Source: Cornus controversa
Taxonomy: Eukaryota; Streptophyta; Magnoliopsida; Cornales; Cornaceae
Length of the DNA stretch: 64,000 bases
NCBI GenBank assembly: GCA_026545225.1
Contig: CM048853.1
Coordinates: forward strand, 52,695,255 to 52,759,254
Direction of reading: 5' to 3'
In this document: positions 31,645-45,278 of the stretch, piece after piece
Layout of the letters: every line of letters begins with the position of its first letter
Numbering within the stretch: position 1 is the first letter of the stretch
The notes under the pieces: model-generated
Database searches by the model: none
What the model saw: only the letters and a program-made list of their open reading frames with translations
Told to the model about the DNA's origin: nothing
Program-made: the position numbers and the translations under genes

Positions 31645-33870
31645 GGTGTCTTGTCTCACAACTATAAGAACCGTGATTATTTTTTGTCAGTTTTCTTTTT
31701 ATTTCATTTAAATGATTGTAAATGTGTTTTAAAAGTAAAATACATGTTTAAAAACCATTATAAGTGTTCGAAAAAGTTTTGGGAATGTTTGGTAAAAGTT
31801 GACTTTTTCGGGTCAAGTTGGCTTAGGCGCAGGTCCCGTGGGCCCAAAAAATTTGAAAGTGTCAGAATAACATGAAATTTAGAGATTAGTTTAAATAAAA
31901 TATTTAACCCGCTACATAGTCGATTTTGAGTCCATCGGAGTTATCGAAATTGAAAACGGAGTCTAAAAAGGTTTTGTGAGACACTAGTAACATTTTTGTA
32001 AATATGAGAACTAGGTTTGTAAATAAAAAGGAGGAGAATGATACAACAACATTATCTCATTGTCATCAGTGGTGAGAGAGCAAAAATATATCTATATGTG
32101 TATCTATATCATCCTCTTTCTTCTCCATTAAATTATAGTGATTTGGGACGAGAATTAGAAGACGCTGGAGAAGAGAGAAATGGTCTATGGATTGAGGGCT
32201 CAAGTTTGATCTGTCCAAAATTGAATTCGGAGAAATTTTATTTTTTTGTGAGAAATTGAAGAAAACATTTGGAAGCTCTTCCAAATTGAGGTAAGAATGT
32301 CTAACCCATGAGATTCGGGATTTTTGTGAGTATATTGGTTGTTAGTAGCAATCAATTGGTTATGTGGGTATAATTAGGTGTCTTTCAAGGTTAAAGCATT
32401 CTAGATTATACTACTTAGTGATTTATAGATCTTTAATGATGTAATTACATGCTTATAATTGTCTTAGATTATTATATATGCGTGTTGAGATTGAATTATG
32501 AATGATTATGTGTATTCATGTACAATCATGAAAGTGACACTTATCCGTTTGTTAAAATATCTTGAAATCATGTTTAAGTATAAGGTATGTTTAATTGAAT
32601 TGCCTATGTTAATAATGTGAAATGTGGAGAATGTGAAACATATATAATGTGATTGCGTGTGGAGCTTATTTGAAAAATTGTGCAAGCATGATCATTAAAT
32701 ATTATTTTTCTTCAAATTAGTTATGCATAATTATCATGATCGAGTATGTGTAATCCATCTTCATTCGTGGGTAAACATGTGGTGAGGGTGATGAACTCAA
32801 TTGGGCGATTAAATCATTTTGAGGAGAGACGAGGTAATCCGGTAAAGAAAACCCTCATGGGATAATCCGGTAAAGGAGCTCGATCAATGGAGTGATCCAG
32901 TAAGGGAGCTCCAATTAGATGTAATAGAATACCCCCTAAAATGGAGTCCTATAATGAGGTAAACTAGTAAAGGAGCCTCGGTTAGGTGGTATTGGATAAT
33001 CCTAGGTAGCGGAGTCTAATAGATGTGTTGATGTTTTAGTAGAATGAGTAGTATGTATGCTAAGAATAAGAAATTGGACTTGAAATGGACAAAGTGTGAG
33101 ATTGCAGGATTTTCTGTAGAGAGTACTTTCGATTATGCGAATCACTATTTCACATGATCGAAAGTTTCGATTATGCAAAATTACAGATTCGCATGTGCAA
33201 AAAATTACAGAGTATCAAAAGTCCCAAGAGTTGAAAACGTTCACAAGTACTTTAGTCAGTCGAGAATTTTGATCATGCAAAATCACAATTTCAATTATGT
33301 GAGAATATGTCTTCGATCATGCGAGAACCAAATTTCGATCAATCAAAAAATTACAAGAACTGAGAGTTATAAAAGGTTTCAAAAAATTATAAATGGACTT
33401 GTTCATGTGTATTTTTATAAAAGGTTGTCCATAGTGCACTTGAATTGTTTATGTACGCATGTATGCATGATGTTAAAGTTATAAAGAATGTTTCTACTGA
33501 TTTTGAGATCACAACCAAGATTGGTTGATCATTGTGACAAATCCGGTAAATGATGAACTTATTGATAATGTAAAGGCTTCCACGACAAGTCATGACCCGG
33601 GATTCGGGGCGTGACAATTTGGTATATGTAATGATATTAGATAGTACATGATGGTAACTTGTCATGGTTACTAGGGTCGTAGGATGACGAACAGATGATC
33701 ATGACACCTCACTATCCGAAATTTGAGCATAGACCAAGGGAGTCTCAGCGGTCAGGATTTCGAGGCGTGACAACGTTAGATTCGAATGAGAAAATGATTG
33801 CGTATAAATGAGCGGGTAGCAACACTACCTAATAGTTTAGACTTTTGAGTCATTGGTAAGCACCCTACTC
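31645..33870 (+). mobile_element. Probable long Gypsy-type LTR fragment or solo LTR (extends to ~34490 with the nested MITE)
   Basis: Starts near TGTCTTGTCTCACAAC. It carries TTGACTTTTTCGGGTCAAGT, a series of GATAATCCGGTAAAGGAGCT-like repeats at 32825-32960, and a GGGGCGTGACAA / GAGGCGTGACAA pair. It ends at GTTACAG followed by TTGATATCAGAGTG, which resembles the initiator-Met primer-binding site. A related end piece (AATACTACCTAATAGTTTAG) occurs at 45725. No polyprotein of this type follows, so I treat it as an LTR remnant; the left boundary is uncertain. Confidence 0.45.
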
Positions 33871-34489
33871 GTTACAGTTAGGGGTGCACAAAAAATCGTC
33901 AGAATCAGAACCGGAACCGAGGGGAACCATACCGGAACCGTACCGAACCGTGGCTACGGTTCCAGTTCTAGTTCCTAAAATTAGGAACCGTTACCAACGG
34001 TTCCGATTCCGGTTCTAGGACCAGTAGAACCGTACCGGAACCGTTGGGGGTAATGGTTCTTTGGAACTGAACCGGAACCGTTTTATATTAAATATGTGTA
34101 TGTATATATATATATATAATATAATAACTATATATAATATATATACATTATATATCATTATTATATATAATGTATATATATCTATAATATAATATAATAA
34201 TTATATATATATAGGGTGCCATTTTTAGATTGTAGGTCTCACATTTATTTAATGAATATATATATATATTTTGTATTTTCAAGCTTCATTAAAAATAAAA
34301 AAAATAAAAAAAAATCCTAAGGAACCGCGGTTCGGAACCGGAACCGTACCAAGAACCGCGGTTCGGTTCCTCAAGGTTCCAACCCTTAACGGTTCCAGTT
34401 TCGGTTCCGAAAATCAGGAACCGTTGGTAAAGGTTCCGGTTCCACCAAGAACCGTGAGGAACCGTACCGTGTGCACCCCTAGTTACAGT
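33871..34489. mobile_element. hAT-like MITE (33879-34481) with perfect 8-bp target duplication
   Basis: Inverted ends TAGGGGTGCAC / GTGCACCCCTA are flanked by identical GTTACAGT octamers (33871-33878, 34482-34489). Both arms are filled with GGAACCG/CGGTTCC words in both orientations, around an AT-rich (TA)n core. Confidence 0.9.
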
Positions 34490-34499
34490 TGATATCAGA

Positions 34500-35149
34500 G
34501 TGTACAATATGGAAGCTAAAATTAAAGGAAATAAAATAATAATTTATTACACTATATATGATATTCTTATTCTGGTGTTATGTATTGAAACACATCAGGT
34601 TTTGAGTATTTACCTTTGAGAACCTCACTATAAACGTAGGGAAGCTCTGCAAGATAGTTCAAGACAAAGGAAACATCAATAAGACTTGTAGAGAATAGAG
34701 TCAAATTTAAAAAGAAATGGAAATAAAATATACCGGCTATGATGGCCTTGGAATTTCATACTCAAATCCATGTGCAGAATATGTAATCCTAAGAGAACAT
34801 GGTCCCAAATCCATAATTAAATAATTGAACTGAATATATAAAAAAAAGAAAGTAATTTGAAACTCAATTGATTACGCTATACTACATTCATACAAGGAAT
34901 TGATATGAATTATAGACACAATCCCCCAATGCTATGATAAGGAGAGGAATCAATAAAGGACTAGTCAATAAACAGAAGAACGAGGAACAATAATCATAAT
35001 TACACACCCATTTCATGCAACAGACGAGGTTTTGACTCAAACACCATAGGAATATATTGCTTGCCTCCTTTGATAAGTCAGGTATAACTGTAGATAATCA
35101 AGCCGAATATAAAGTAATTAGCCACCTCTCCATACTTCCTTCACTCGTC
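34500..35149. other. Non-coding stretch upstream of the Copia remnant
   Basis: AT-rich with no ORF or terminal repeat. It does not resemble the 3' LTR of the Copia element, so that element's 5' LTR is missing here. Confidence 0.4.
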
Positions 35150-38100
35150 ATACCACCCTGTAGCAATCCTTGTTTCTACTCAACTTAATGGAGATAATTA
35201 TCCTACATGGAAACGATATATCTAAATGGCCCTAAGTGCAAAAAATAAATTGGGGTTTGTCGACGGCAATGTCAGCAAACCAACCACCAATCAAATGGAG
35301 ATTTAGGCTTGGGGATGGTGCAATGATATGGTGCTATCATGGATCCTCAATTCCATTGATAAATCTCTCACCAATAGCATCATTTATGTGAACACTACTA
35401 GTGAAATGTGGATCGATCTTGAGGAACGTTTCTCTCAAGGTAATAACCCTCGTATCTTTCAATTGAAATGAGATATTACCAACTTCTCAAAAGGACAACG
35501 ATCACTAGCTATTTATTATAACACTCTCAAGCCATATTAGGATGAATTGGGAATTTACATATCAATTCCAAGTTGCACTTGTGGAGCTATATTAAAGTGC
35601 ACTTGTGAAATTTTTAAAGTTCCAACAAATGGATGAGACTGAATGTGTATATTAGTTCTTTTTGGGACTTAATGATACTTATGCTGCCATACGAAGTACG
35701 TCAAATCCTTGTGATGGATCTCTTGCATAATGTTAGCAAAGTATATGTTATCATCAATCAAGAGGAGAAATAACATCTTCTTCACCTGTCTTCAGTTGCC
35801 ACCTCTAAGAACATGGCCATGACAACCAACAAATTCTTTCAAAATAGTGGACATGACACTAATCGTTCTTATGGTCATGGGAGAGAACGACCCCAATGTC
35901 GCCATTGTGGTGCATTTGGTCATTATAAAAAAAGTGATATGAACTGAATAGTTATCCACTAACATGGAACCAACCTCGATTCATCAACAGAGGATCAACA
36001 TTGAAAACCTCAGCCCATAATGTAACAAACCCAGATGCAACAAAATCGGATGTTATTGCTCTAAATTTTGTAGATGCACCAATACCAAGTTTGTCCTTTG
36101 ATCAATATTGTCAACTGCTCATGCCTAATGAGACACTCATAACCAGCTTTGTAGTAAAATTTCTCCTCCCTCTTGTAACTCAGTCATTCCTTCTCCACAT
36201 TGGATCATTAATAGTGGAGCTTCAGATCACATGACATCATCGCCATCATTTCTCACCACCAATACACCAACCTCTCATGCAAAACATGTTCAACTTCCTA
36301 CAGGTGACACTGCACCCATCACTCATATTGAATCTGTCAACTTGTCCCCTACACTTTCACTTGACAATGTCCTTTATGTACCAAATTTTCATTTTAATAT
36401 TTTATCCATTAGTAAGCTAACTAAAATTTTAAACCGTTTTGTCATTTTCTTTCCAACCTTTTGTGTGTTCTAGGACCTGGCGAGGAAGCTGATTAGAAGG
36501 GGTGAAATACACAATGGTCTTTATCATTATGTGCCAACCAATCCTACTATCCCTATGGCAATGCCAATCCAACGTTCTAGTCATACCAAACTTTGGCACA
36601 TGCATTTTGGGCTCCCTTCAGCTGATTATTTAAATAAAAACTCATCTATTAATCCTTCAGTGTTTTATTTTCATTCTCATTGTGATGTTTGCATTCGTGC
36701 TAAACAAACTCATTGTCCTTTTCCATTAAGTTGTCGTAGAAGTACTGAACCTTTTGCACTCATTCATTATGATATTTGGGGTGGTTATTCAACAGTTTCT
36801 CATACAGGAGCTCACTATTTTCTTACCATTGTTGATGACTACTCTCGTTGCACTTGGGTATATCTTATGCATTTTAAAACTGAAACATGTATTTACCTTC
36901 AAAATTTCTGTCAGATGGTGAAAACACAATTTAATTGTCAGGTGCGCATCATTCGTTCTGATAATGGGATTGAATTCCTTTCTAACCCAATGAAGTCCTT
37001 TTGTCAGAACAATGGAATTATACATCAACACACTTATATTGACACCCCATAACAAAATGGGGTTGTCGAATGAAAACATCGACGCCTACTTGAGGTAGCT
37101 CGGGCACTACGCTTTCAAGCTCACCTACCTTTAACCTTTTGGGGTGAATGCATTTTAACTGCAACTTACTTAATTAATCGCATCCCAACCCCTATGCTCA
37201 ATGGTAATACTCCTCATGAAATATTTTTTCAAGTCACACCACCCTATAATCACCTTCACATATTCGATTGTTTATGCTATGCACATATTTCTGCTTCTCA
37301 ATGCCACCACAAATTTTCACCAAGAGCTTCCAAATACATTTTTGTCGGTTATCGTTTTGGTCAAAAAGGCTATAAGATGCATGACCTTGAAAATAAGATG
37401 TCACTTTCATTGAGGATTCATTTCTCTTTGAGTCTTTATCTGCCTCTGAACCCTCTCAAACTGTCATCTTTCACCTTATCCTTGATATGAGTGTTCCACC
37501 TAATGTTGTCCCTTCTCCCGAACCATCTGAGCAACAACCCTGTCCATCTGAACTATCATTTTAAATGAGCCCCTCCTCACTTGGCGATACACCATTACCC
37601 GACCCAATTACCTTTGTGATTATATATGCCCCACCTTAACTCTTGCTACCTCGTCTTGCTACTTCTACACCTTCTATGCAGTCGTCAACAGGTATGGAAT
37701 ATCCTCTTTCTTGGTATCTTCTTGTTCATAAATTTTCTACTAATCACATTGCTTTTTTATCTATGAATGGTAACCACCATAAACCCACCTCTTTTTCTCA
37801 AGTGACAAAATCTCCATGTTGGCGTGATGCAATGGTAACTGAAATTAATGCCTTAGAGAAAAATCAAACTTAGACTCTTCAAACTTTGCCCGTTGTGAAA
37901 AAATTAGTTGGTTGCAAATAGGTATACAAAATCAACATTGTGCTGATGGTAAGTCGAAAGATATAAAGCTCGTTTGGTTGCTAAAGGGTATACTCAAACC
38001 GAGGGAATGGACTATCATGAGACTTTCGCTCCAGTGAAAAAATTGGTCATGGTCTGATGTCTACTTGCAATTGCCTCTATTCGAAATTGGTCTCTCCACC

Positions 38101-39565
38101 AATTAGATGTCCATAATGCATTTCTTCATGGTGATCTCCATGAATAAGTGTACATGGCACTTTCTTCCGGCTTTTCTAGAAAGGGGAAACATCGTGTTTG
38201 TCATATTCACATATCTCTTTATGGCCTCAAGCAAGCCTCTCGTAATTGGTTCGCAAAATTTTCTTCCACTCTCCACGAAGCTGGTTATGAGCAATCTACT
38301 GCAGATCATTCCCTTTTCACTCTTACTACTGATACAACATTCACAATTGTTCTTGTCTATGTTGATGATATCATTGTTACTAGTAATGATTCTATTGCCA
38401 TCTCCACTTTAAAAGACTTCCTAGATACCAAGTTTCACATCAAAGATCTTGGCCCTCTTATATATTTTTTAGGACTTGAAGTTACGAGATCTTTGAAAGG
38501 CATTTTCCTAAGTCAATGGAAATATGCACTTGATATTCTTCTTAACAGTGGTCACCTTAGTTCTCGCCCAATCACCATTCCGATGGAGCCCAACTTACAA
38601 CTATCAAATGATCAAGGCAATCTTTTAGATGATCCCAACACTTATCGTTGTCTTGTTAGACGGTTAATTTATCTAACAATCACTTGACCAAATATTGTCT
38701 TTGCTGTCAATATTTTCAGTCAGTTCATGCATCAACCCCGACAACCCCACTATGATGCGATAATACGTGTTTTACATTATTTGAAATCATCACATGATCA
38801 TGGCATCCTATTACCTTCTAACAGTTCACTATAACTCTCAACCTATTGTGACTCTAATTGGGTTGCCTGCCCCATGACTCGCCGCTCTACCATTGGGTAT
38901 TTTATCATGCTTGGTCACAGTCCTGTATCATGGAAAACTAAGAAACAAACTACTATCTCTCGCTCCTCAACTGAAGCTGAATATCGTATCATGGCTACCG
39001 TAACATGCGAACTTATTTGGCTTAATGTTCTCCTTCACAACCTTGGAATTTTTCATTCTTAGCCAATACATCTCTATTGTGACAACCAAGCGGTTCTTCA
39101 CATTGTTGTTAATCCTGTCTTTTATGAGTGCATGAAACACATTGGAATTGATTGTCATCTCATCCGCGAGAAAATAACTGTCAGTATCATATGTCCAAGT
39201 AATGCTTCATCCCACCAACAACTTGCAAACATTTTCACAAAAGCTCTCGCAGGTGACTCTTTTCATCATTTATTATGCAAGTTGGGTGTTACGAATCTTC
39301 ATGCTCCAACTTGAGGGGGAGTGTTAAAAATTCACAATATTTCATGGCAGTCAAATAGCCTCCTTTTTTAGACTTTTGTTGCTATGCTACAGATTTAGTA
39401 GTCACCGTTATTTTTTGTATAGTTTGTTTTCTTGACTTTTTGTTCATTTACAAATCCTACAAATCTTGGGACTAACATACTTGTAATAGTGTATAAATAG
39501 ATATCAAATGGTGAATGAAAAGAAGAGGCAATTACTTTCCTCTCAATACTAGTCCTATCTTATCA
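35150..39565 (+). mobile_element. 5'-truncated, inactive Copia-type retrotransposon
   Basis: Gag, protease, integrase, reverse transcriptase and RNase H follow in Copia order. They are followed by the polypurine tract TTGAGGGGGAG and a 3' LTR starting TGTTAAAAATTCACAA at 39322, which ends somewhere near 39565. No 5' LTR or primer-binding site is found upstream. Many in-frame stops and frameshifts show it is long dead. Confidence 0.85.
35170..39314 (+). pseudogene. Decayed Copia gag-pol polyprotein
   Basis: Gag starts near 35180 (LNGDNYPTWKR, interrupted by stops). The zinc knuckle near 35897 reads CRHCGAFGHYKKSD with its last Cys lost. The protease motif near 36211 is INSGASDHM, where D-S-G-A-S is expected, so the catalytic Asp is replaced. 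Integrase lies at 36590-37080 (HCDVCIRAKQ zinc region, YDIWGGYS, LTIVDDYSRCTW, IRSDNGIEF), with a stop before the conserved QNGVVE. Reverse transcriptase is at about 37960-38600 (SLYGLKQASRNWF, LVYVDDIIVTSND) and RNase H at 38870-39060 (SRSSTEAEYR). Frames shift repeatedly between these blocks. Confidence 0.88.
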
Positions 39566-41381
39566 AAGATATCATTATTATAATATACAAATATTTACAA
39601 TATTTGAAATCAACCTTCTTGTGTTCCAAATTATAGTTTGAATTTCAAAGTTTTAAATCAATATATTAAATGTAGTGTTAGCTCCTTTATAGAGACTCTT
39701 TAAGTTTCAAACTCAAAATCTCTAATTCTTTGAATTTAGAATTGAAAGCCTATTACCCAGATCACACTGATTACTCTCTTTCTATATTTGGCCAGATGGT
39801 TGTTAACTATAATATCTTCCATTTAATTTTGAGTAGGGAATTTAAATTACAGGTTTTATGTAAGTGTTGAGATCTCAATTTTTAATATTATTAAATTATC
39901 TTAGATTGCTTTTCTTTTTCTTGGTTTCTCCATTATACTACTTTACTTTTTCTTGACATCTCTCTCTATTATTTTACTTCTTTCATTAGTTGAGTTTCTG
40001 TTATTTTACTTCATAAATGACAAAACATAGCTTCAAAAACAAAAAGGCATGAAAAGAACAAAGGAGAAAAGTTTAATTACTAATGTGATATGGACAATAG
40101 TGACCCTTCTTCTCTACACTTCTACATGCAGTGTCAGGGAAGACCCAAAATACCTATATTTAACCCAAAAAAATATCAATAATAAATAGATGCCAAAGTA
40201 ATGTTTATTGTTTTCCACATTAAGGTTGGTAGTAAAGCCTGTAAGAGAGGGTTTTTCTCACTTGTCTTCCATCATCAGTTGGACACTTTTGGATTGCCCA
40301 AACTAGATGTATATATTGTCATTTGCCAGTTCTAATCAAGAGGTAACAATATATTGAAGCAAATAGCAAAAGCATGTTGAAATTATGGGGACCAAGGAAG
40401 CAAAACTTGCCACTAAACTCAGCATATAAAGTAGGCAACCATGTGGCTGCAGCTGCTCAGGCATGATTGTTAATAAAAGTATTAAAGGTTTGTAGTCAGG
40501 GACTTGTTGAAGCACGTAGCTACAAAAGAACATATCATGCAAAAGGATCATGAAACTTAAGAAATCATTCAATGTCTAAGCTCCCATCAAAATGACATTT
40601 CATAAAAATAAATTTCAAACCCTCTAAATTAGCAACATATTCAAGCAAAATATTTTAACACCAAAAAATAAAAAATACAAACATGGCCATCATGTTCAAA
40701 CAATTATTTGAGGTACATTTGGATGTCCACAGTATTTTAAATGGGCCCCACCCCATTTTCCAAATAAATTGACTATATATAATGGAGAATTAGAGAAAAT
40801 GTGAGATTTCCATTCAACTGTATGGATCATTTTTAGTTTTTTTGTGTTTTTTTTTAAATGGTTGTCTTTCAAAAATTTTTTTTCATAGTTAGATGGTTTT
40901 CATATTCCCTGTTAGTTCTATTCCATGTGATGGATATCTATGAATGCTATGCAGTTCGATGATTCAATTTCGGTGGGATGTCCCCAAATGAATTATATCA
41001 AAGAACCTTCATTCAAGAGAAAATTTACTATTTAGGTAAACATAATGAATTATATTAAATAGAGCATGGTAGCAATACATAAGCTAGACCAGAATACATG
41101 ATACAGAAAATACATAAGCTGCATGATTTGCTGTTGAAAGAGGCTAGACCAGAATACATGTTAACAAATAGATTTACTTGTTTTGACATTGCATATGAAG
41201 GCACAAATCCTGATTAAATATATATTACTTAATTCAATAAATTCAAACCCTAAGCTTTGATCTTTGGTCCAATCCCCAATTAAAAAAAATCAAATTTCAA
41301 TTTAGAGTTATCATAAGGTCATTCTAGGGTTCCGAATCAGACATGATACATATGGAATAAACAAAAATAGGTGTGCATATA
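39566..41381. other. Non-coding AT-rich interval between the Copia remnant and Helitron 1
   Basis: No recognisable gene, RNA or terminal repeat. A 78-codon ORF on the minus strand (40336-40572) has no recognisable domain and I do not accept it as a gene. Confidence 0.35.
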
Positions 41382-44300
41382 TCTATACTACTATTAAAAG
41401 TAAGGAGTTTTTTTTAGTTTTAGTACACTATTTTTTTATTTTTAAATTAAAAAAATAGAGTTATAATTTATACAAAACCCTTTTTTAATGTCACTATATT
41501 ATTTATTTATTTTTAAATAAAAAATAAAGTTATAACATAAACCACACCCTAAAACCCCTAAAATCATAAACACAAACACGGCTCTTATCAACAGATGATT
41601 CTTATTCTCGGCTCTCATCAACAGATATTCCAATTCAATTTCCTCTTGCCTCACATCAACTCTCATGTGAGTTTCTTTTATTTTTCTTTTTTTATTATTA
41701 TTTGTTTTCTTTAATTTTTTCTCTAAATATGATTTTTTATTTATTTTTAAATTAAAAAAATAGAGTTATAACTTATACAAAACCCTTTTTTAAGGTCACT
41801 ATATTATTTATTTATTTTTAATTAGAAAATAGAGTTATAATATAAACCAAACCCTAAAACCCCTAAAATCATAAACACAAACACGACTCTCATTAATAGG
41901 TGATTCTTCCTCCCGGCTCTCATCAACAGGCATTCCAATTCAATTTTCTCTTGACTCACATCAACTCTCATGTGAGTTTTTTGTTTTTCTTTTTTTCATT
42001 ATTTGTTTTCTTTAATTTTTTCTCCAAATATGATTTTTTTTTATTTTTAGATTAAAAAATAGAGTTATAACTTATACAAAACCCTTTTTTAATGTCACTT
42101 TATTATTTATTTATTTTTAAATAAAAAATAGAGTTATAACATAAACCAAACCCTAAAACCTCTAAAATCATAAATAAAAACACAACTCTCATCAACAGGT
42201 GATTCTTCCTCTCGGTTCTCATCAACAGGCATTCCAATTCGATTTCCTCTGGACTCAGATCAACTCTCGATGTGAGTTTCTTTTATTATTATTTTTTTAT
42301 TATTTATTTTCTTTAATTTTTTCTCCAAGTATAATTTTTTCTTTTATTTTTAAATTAAAAAAATAGAGTTATAACTTATACAACACCCTTTTTTAATGTC
42401 ACTATATTATTTATTTATTTTTACATAAAAAATAGAGTTATAACATAAACCAAACCCTAAAACCCCTAAAATCATAAACAGAAACACGACTCTCATCAAC
42501 AGGTGATTCTTCCTTTCGGCTCTCATCAACTCTCATCAACAGGCATTCCAATTCGATTTTCTCTTGACTCACATTAACTCTCATGTGAGTTTCTTTTATT
42601 TTTTATTTTTTTTATTATTTGTTTTATTTAATTTTTTCTCCAAGTAGGATTTTTTCTTTTTTAAAAAAAATTAAAAAATAGAGTTATAACTTATACAAAA
42701 CCCTTTTTTAATGTCACTATATTATTTATGCATTTTTAAATAGGAAATAGAGTTATAACATAAATCAAATCCTAAAACTCTTAAAATCATAAACACAATT
42801 CGGCTCTCATCAACAGGTGATTCTTACTCTTGGCTCTCATCAACTCTCATTAACAGGCATTCCAATTCAATTTTCTCTTGACTCACATCAACTCTTATAT
42901 GAGTTTCTTTTATTTTTCTCTTTCTTTTTATTATTTGTTTTCTTTAATTTTTTCTCCAAGTAGGATTTTTTCTTTTATTTTCAAATTAAAAAATAGAGTT
43001 ATAACTTATACAAAACCCTTTTTTAATGTCACTATATTATTTATGTATTTTTAAATAGAAAATAGAGTTATAACATAAACCAAATCCTAAAACTCCTAAA
43101 ATTATAAACACAAACCCGGCTCTCATCAACATGTGATTCTTCCTCTCGGCTCTTATCAACTCTTATCAACAGGCATTCCAATTTGATTTTCTCTCAACTT
43201 ACATCAACTCTCACATGAGTTTCTTTTATATGTATGTGTGTGTAGTCAAAATAGTGAAAGCTTGGAACTTTGAATAATGAATACTACTACTACTAGGAAA
43301 ATAAAAAAGTGGTAGTTGTTGTTTTATATACAATTTACCTATTTATTTATTATGATTGTCGGAGATTACATAGTAACAAACTTAGCAAACTATCTGGCAC
43401 AATACCAGCTAGGGTCATTCAACTCATTTCTGTGAGCTATTAATACTGTTATTTTAGTTATTAATGGCTTGTAATATAAGTACTGAAAATATTGTCAATC
43501 ATTAGTCTTTTTTTCTAATTTTTTAATTTCTTGTAATATGGTGATAATGATATATTCAATATTTATATATTTTTTATTCCAATAGATTAAAAGCCATAAA
43601 ATCATAAAAGAATAAGGGATGACCTCATAATATAAAAAATTATAATGCAAGAGGAAGCATATGCAAATTAAAAATTATTTACTCATAATTATATCTATCA
43701 TTAATCCTACCATCTTCATAATCATTGATCCTACCGTTTTCATAAACATCTTCCCTTGAGGACAAGTAACCAAAAAAATGAATGAAGGCCTTTGAAACCC
43801 GCACCACAAACTCCATGCTATAGCATAAACATGGACTGGTAGTATGAATTCTTCTGAACTACATAAAAAATTATGTCTTCATATAAGAAGAGTACCCCAA
43901 TAGCTCTCCTAGCCACTATGCATGACGGTAGTGCAATAACCCTTCCTACAACACAAGATATGGTAAGTTATCTAAATGCATCAATATCTTTTATATTGAA
44001 AGTACACAAAGTTTCTAATTTTTTTTTTAATTTTCATAATGCTCTTTTAATTTTTATAATATTATTGATTAAATGTACATAGAGTTTCCATACATTTTTA
44101 TAATTTTCATAATATTATTTAAATAGAAATTATATTAAACCCAAACTTCACCCCCTTTCTACCTAATCTATTCTGGGAGCATTACAGAAAACAAATGAAT
44201 AGGAATGCAATTCGAAAAAATCATAAATCAATTAAATGCAGTATTTTGGCGGCATTACGAAAAACAAATGAATTTGTACTATAAGAGGAGCAACTAGCAA

Positions 44301-45278
44301 AACCTAACATCAATTCCATGAATTAAATAAAAGAAAAATATATATCTTCAACGATATTTTTGAATGGATTTGGTAGTTTGATTTTTTCTTTAGAACTTTT
44401 TTTTATTGTTCTAATTTGCTTATATAATTTGTTTTTTGTTTTGTTTCTTATAATGTTTTTTGGGGTATGTATAAGGAATGCAATATGTTTGTTGGCAAGT
44501 CAGACCCATGAGTAATGAAAATTGTAATTTATTTTCATTGCTTACAAATAATTGATTCAATATCAAGAGTATATTTGTCTTCCTATTTTTTTTTAATTTG
44601 CGCCATTACTTCAAAGATAAAATATGTAACTACACGTAGCAATGATTGCCAAGTCTACATTATATCCCAAAATGCGATATAGGATTTATGTCAACACAAA
44701 CAGAGACTAAAGTAAGTATTGGTTGATGTTAAATTGATATATTTACGAGTAAATATATCAATTTAAGCTATATTTTACTTATTGGTGAAAATGCTTTATA
44801 TTTAAAATTTATTTATTTTATTGATTTGATAACCCTTAACATTGTAATACTATATGTATTTCTTTCTTAGTGTTTTATTCATATCTTGATCATTTTTAAT
44901 CAATTACATCTCATGTTTGCCTTTTGTTTCAATTTAATTTTTTATTTTCATTTTTTATTTTCACTATTGAAAACAATGTGTAGAAAATTTGGCCTTTAAT
45001 TAATAAAAATAAATTAACAATGGAGACACTTTCCTATCACTTTTTAATTGTTTTTCTTTTTCAATTCAAATGGGTAAATTAATATTCTTTTAACCGTGTT
45101 GAGCATGTTTGACTCATTAAAATTTTCATTTTATTCATCAAAGAATAATTTTCTTCATCAAAATTTTGTTTTGATCCTTGATATGATACTCTAAAATTAT
45201 TATAAACATGTAAAGAAAATTTAATTACAATTTCAAGTTGACGTTTAACCACATGCATGGCACGTGCCTTTTTACTAG
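41382..45278 (+). mobile_element. Non-autonomous Helitron 1
   Basis: The 5' end is TCTATACTACTATTAAAAG, preceded by A. The 3' end has the palindrome GGCACGTGCC followed by TTTTTA and CTAG, then T. A|TC...CTAG|T without target duplication is the Helitron signature, and this 5' sequence is close to the known plant Helitron start. The 3897-bp interior has no Rep/helicase ORF. The left half is a tandem array. Confidence 0.8.
41410..43230. repeat. ~305-bp tandem array near the 5' end of Helitron 1 (about six copies)
   Basis: The landmark TAGAGTTATAACTTATACAA (or a variant) recurs near 41456, 41761, 42060, 42363, 42677 and 42993. Each is followed by the ACCCTAAAACCCCTAAAATC and CAACTCTCATGTGAGTTTCT blocks, so units are about 300-316 bp. 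A single diverged copy exists in Helitron 2 at about 46655-46990. Confidence 0.95.

Noticed and set aside
34082..34260. Long TA-rich stretch considered as a matrix-attachment or origin-like region
   Set aside because: It is simply the AT-rich core of the MITE at 33879-34481.
40336..40572. 78-codon hydrophobic ORF on the minus strand
   Set aside because: No recognisable domain, no supporting splice context, and composition typical of chance ORFs in AT-rich DNA.
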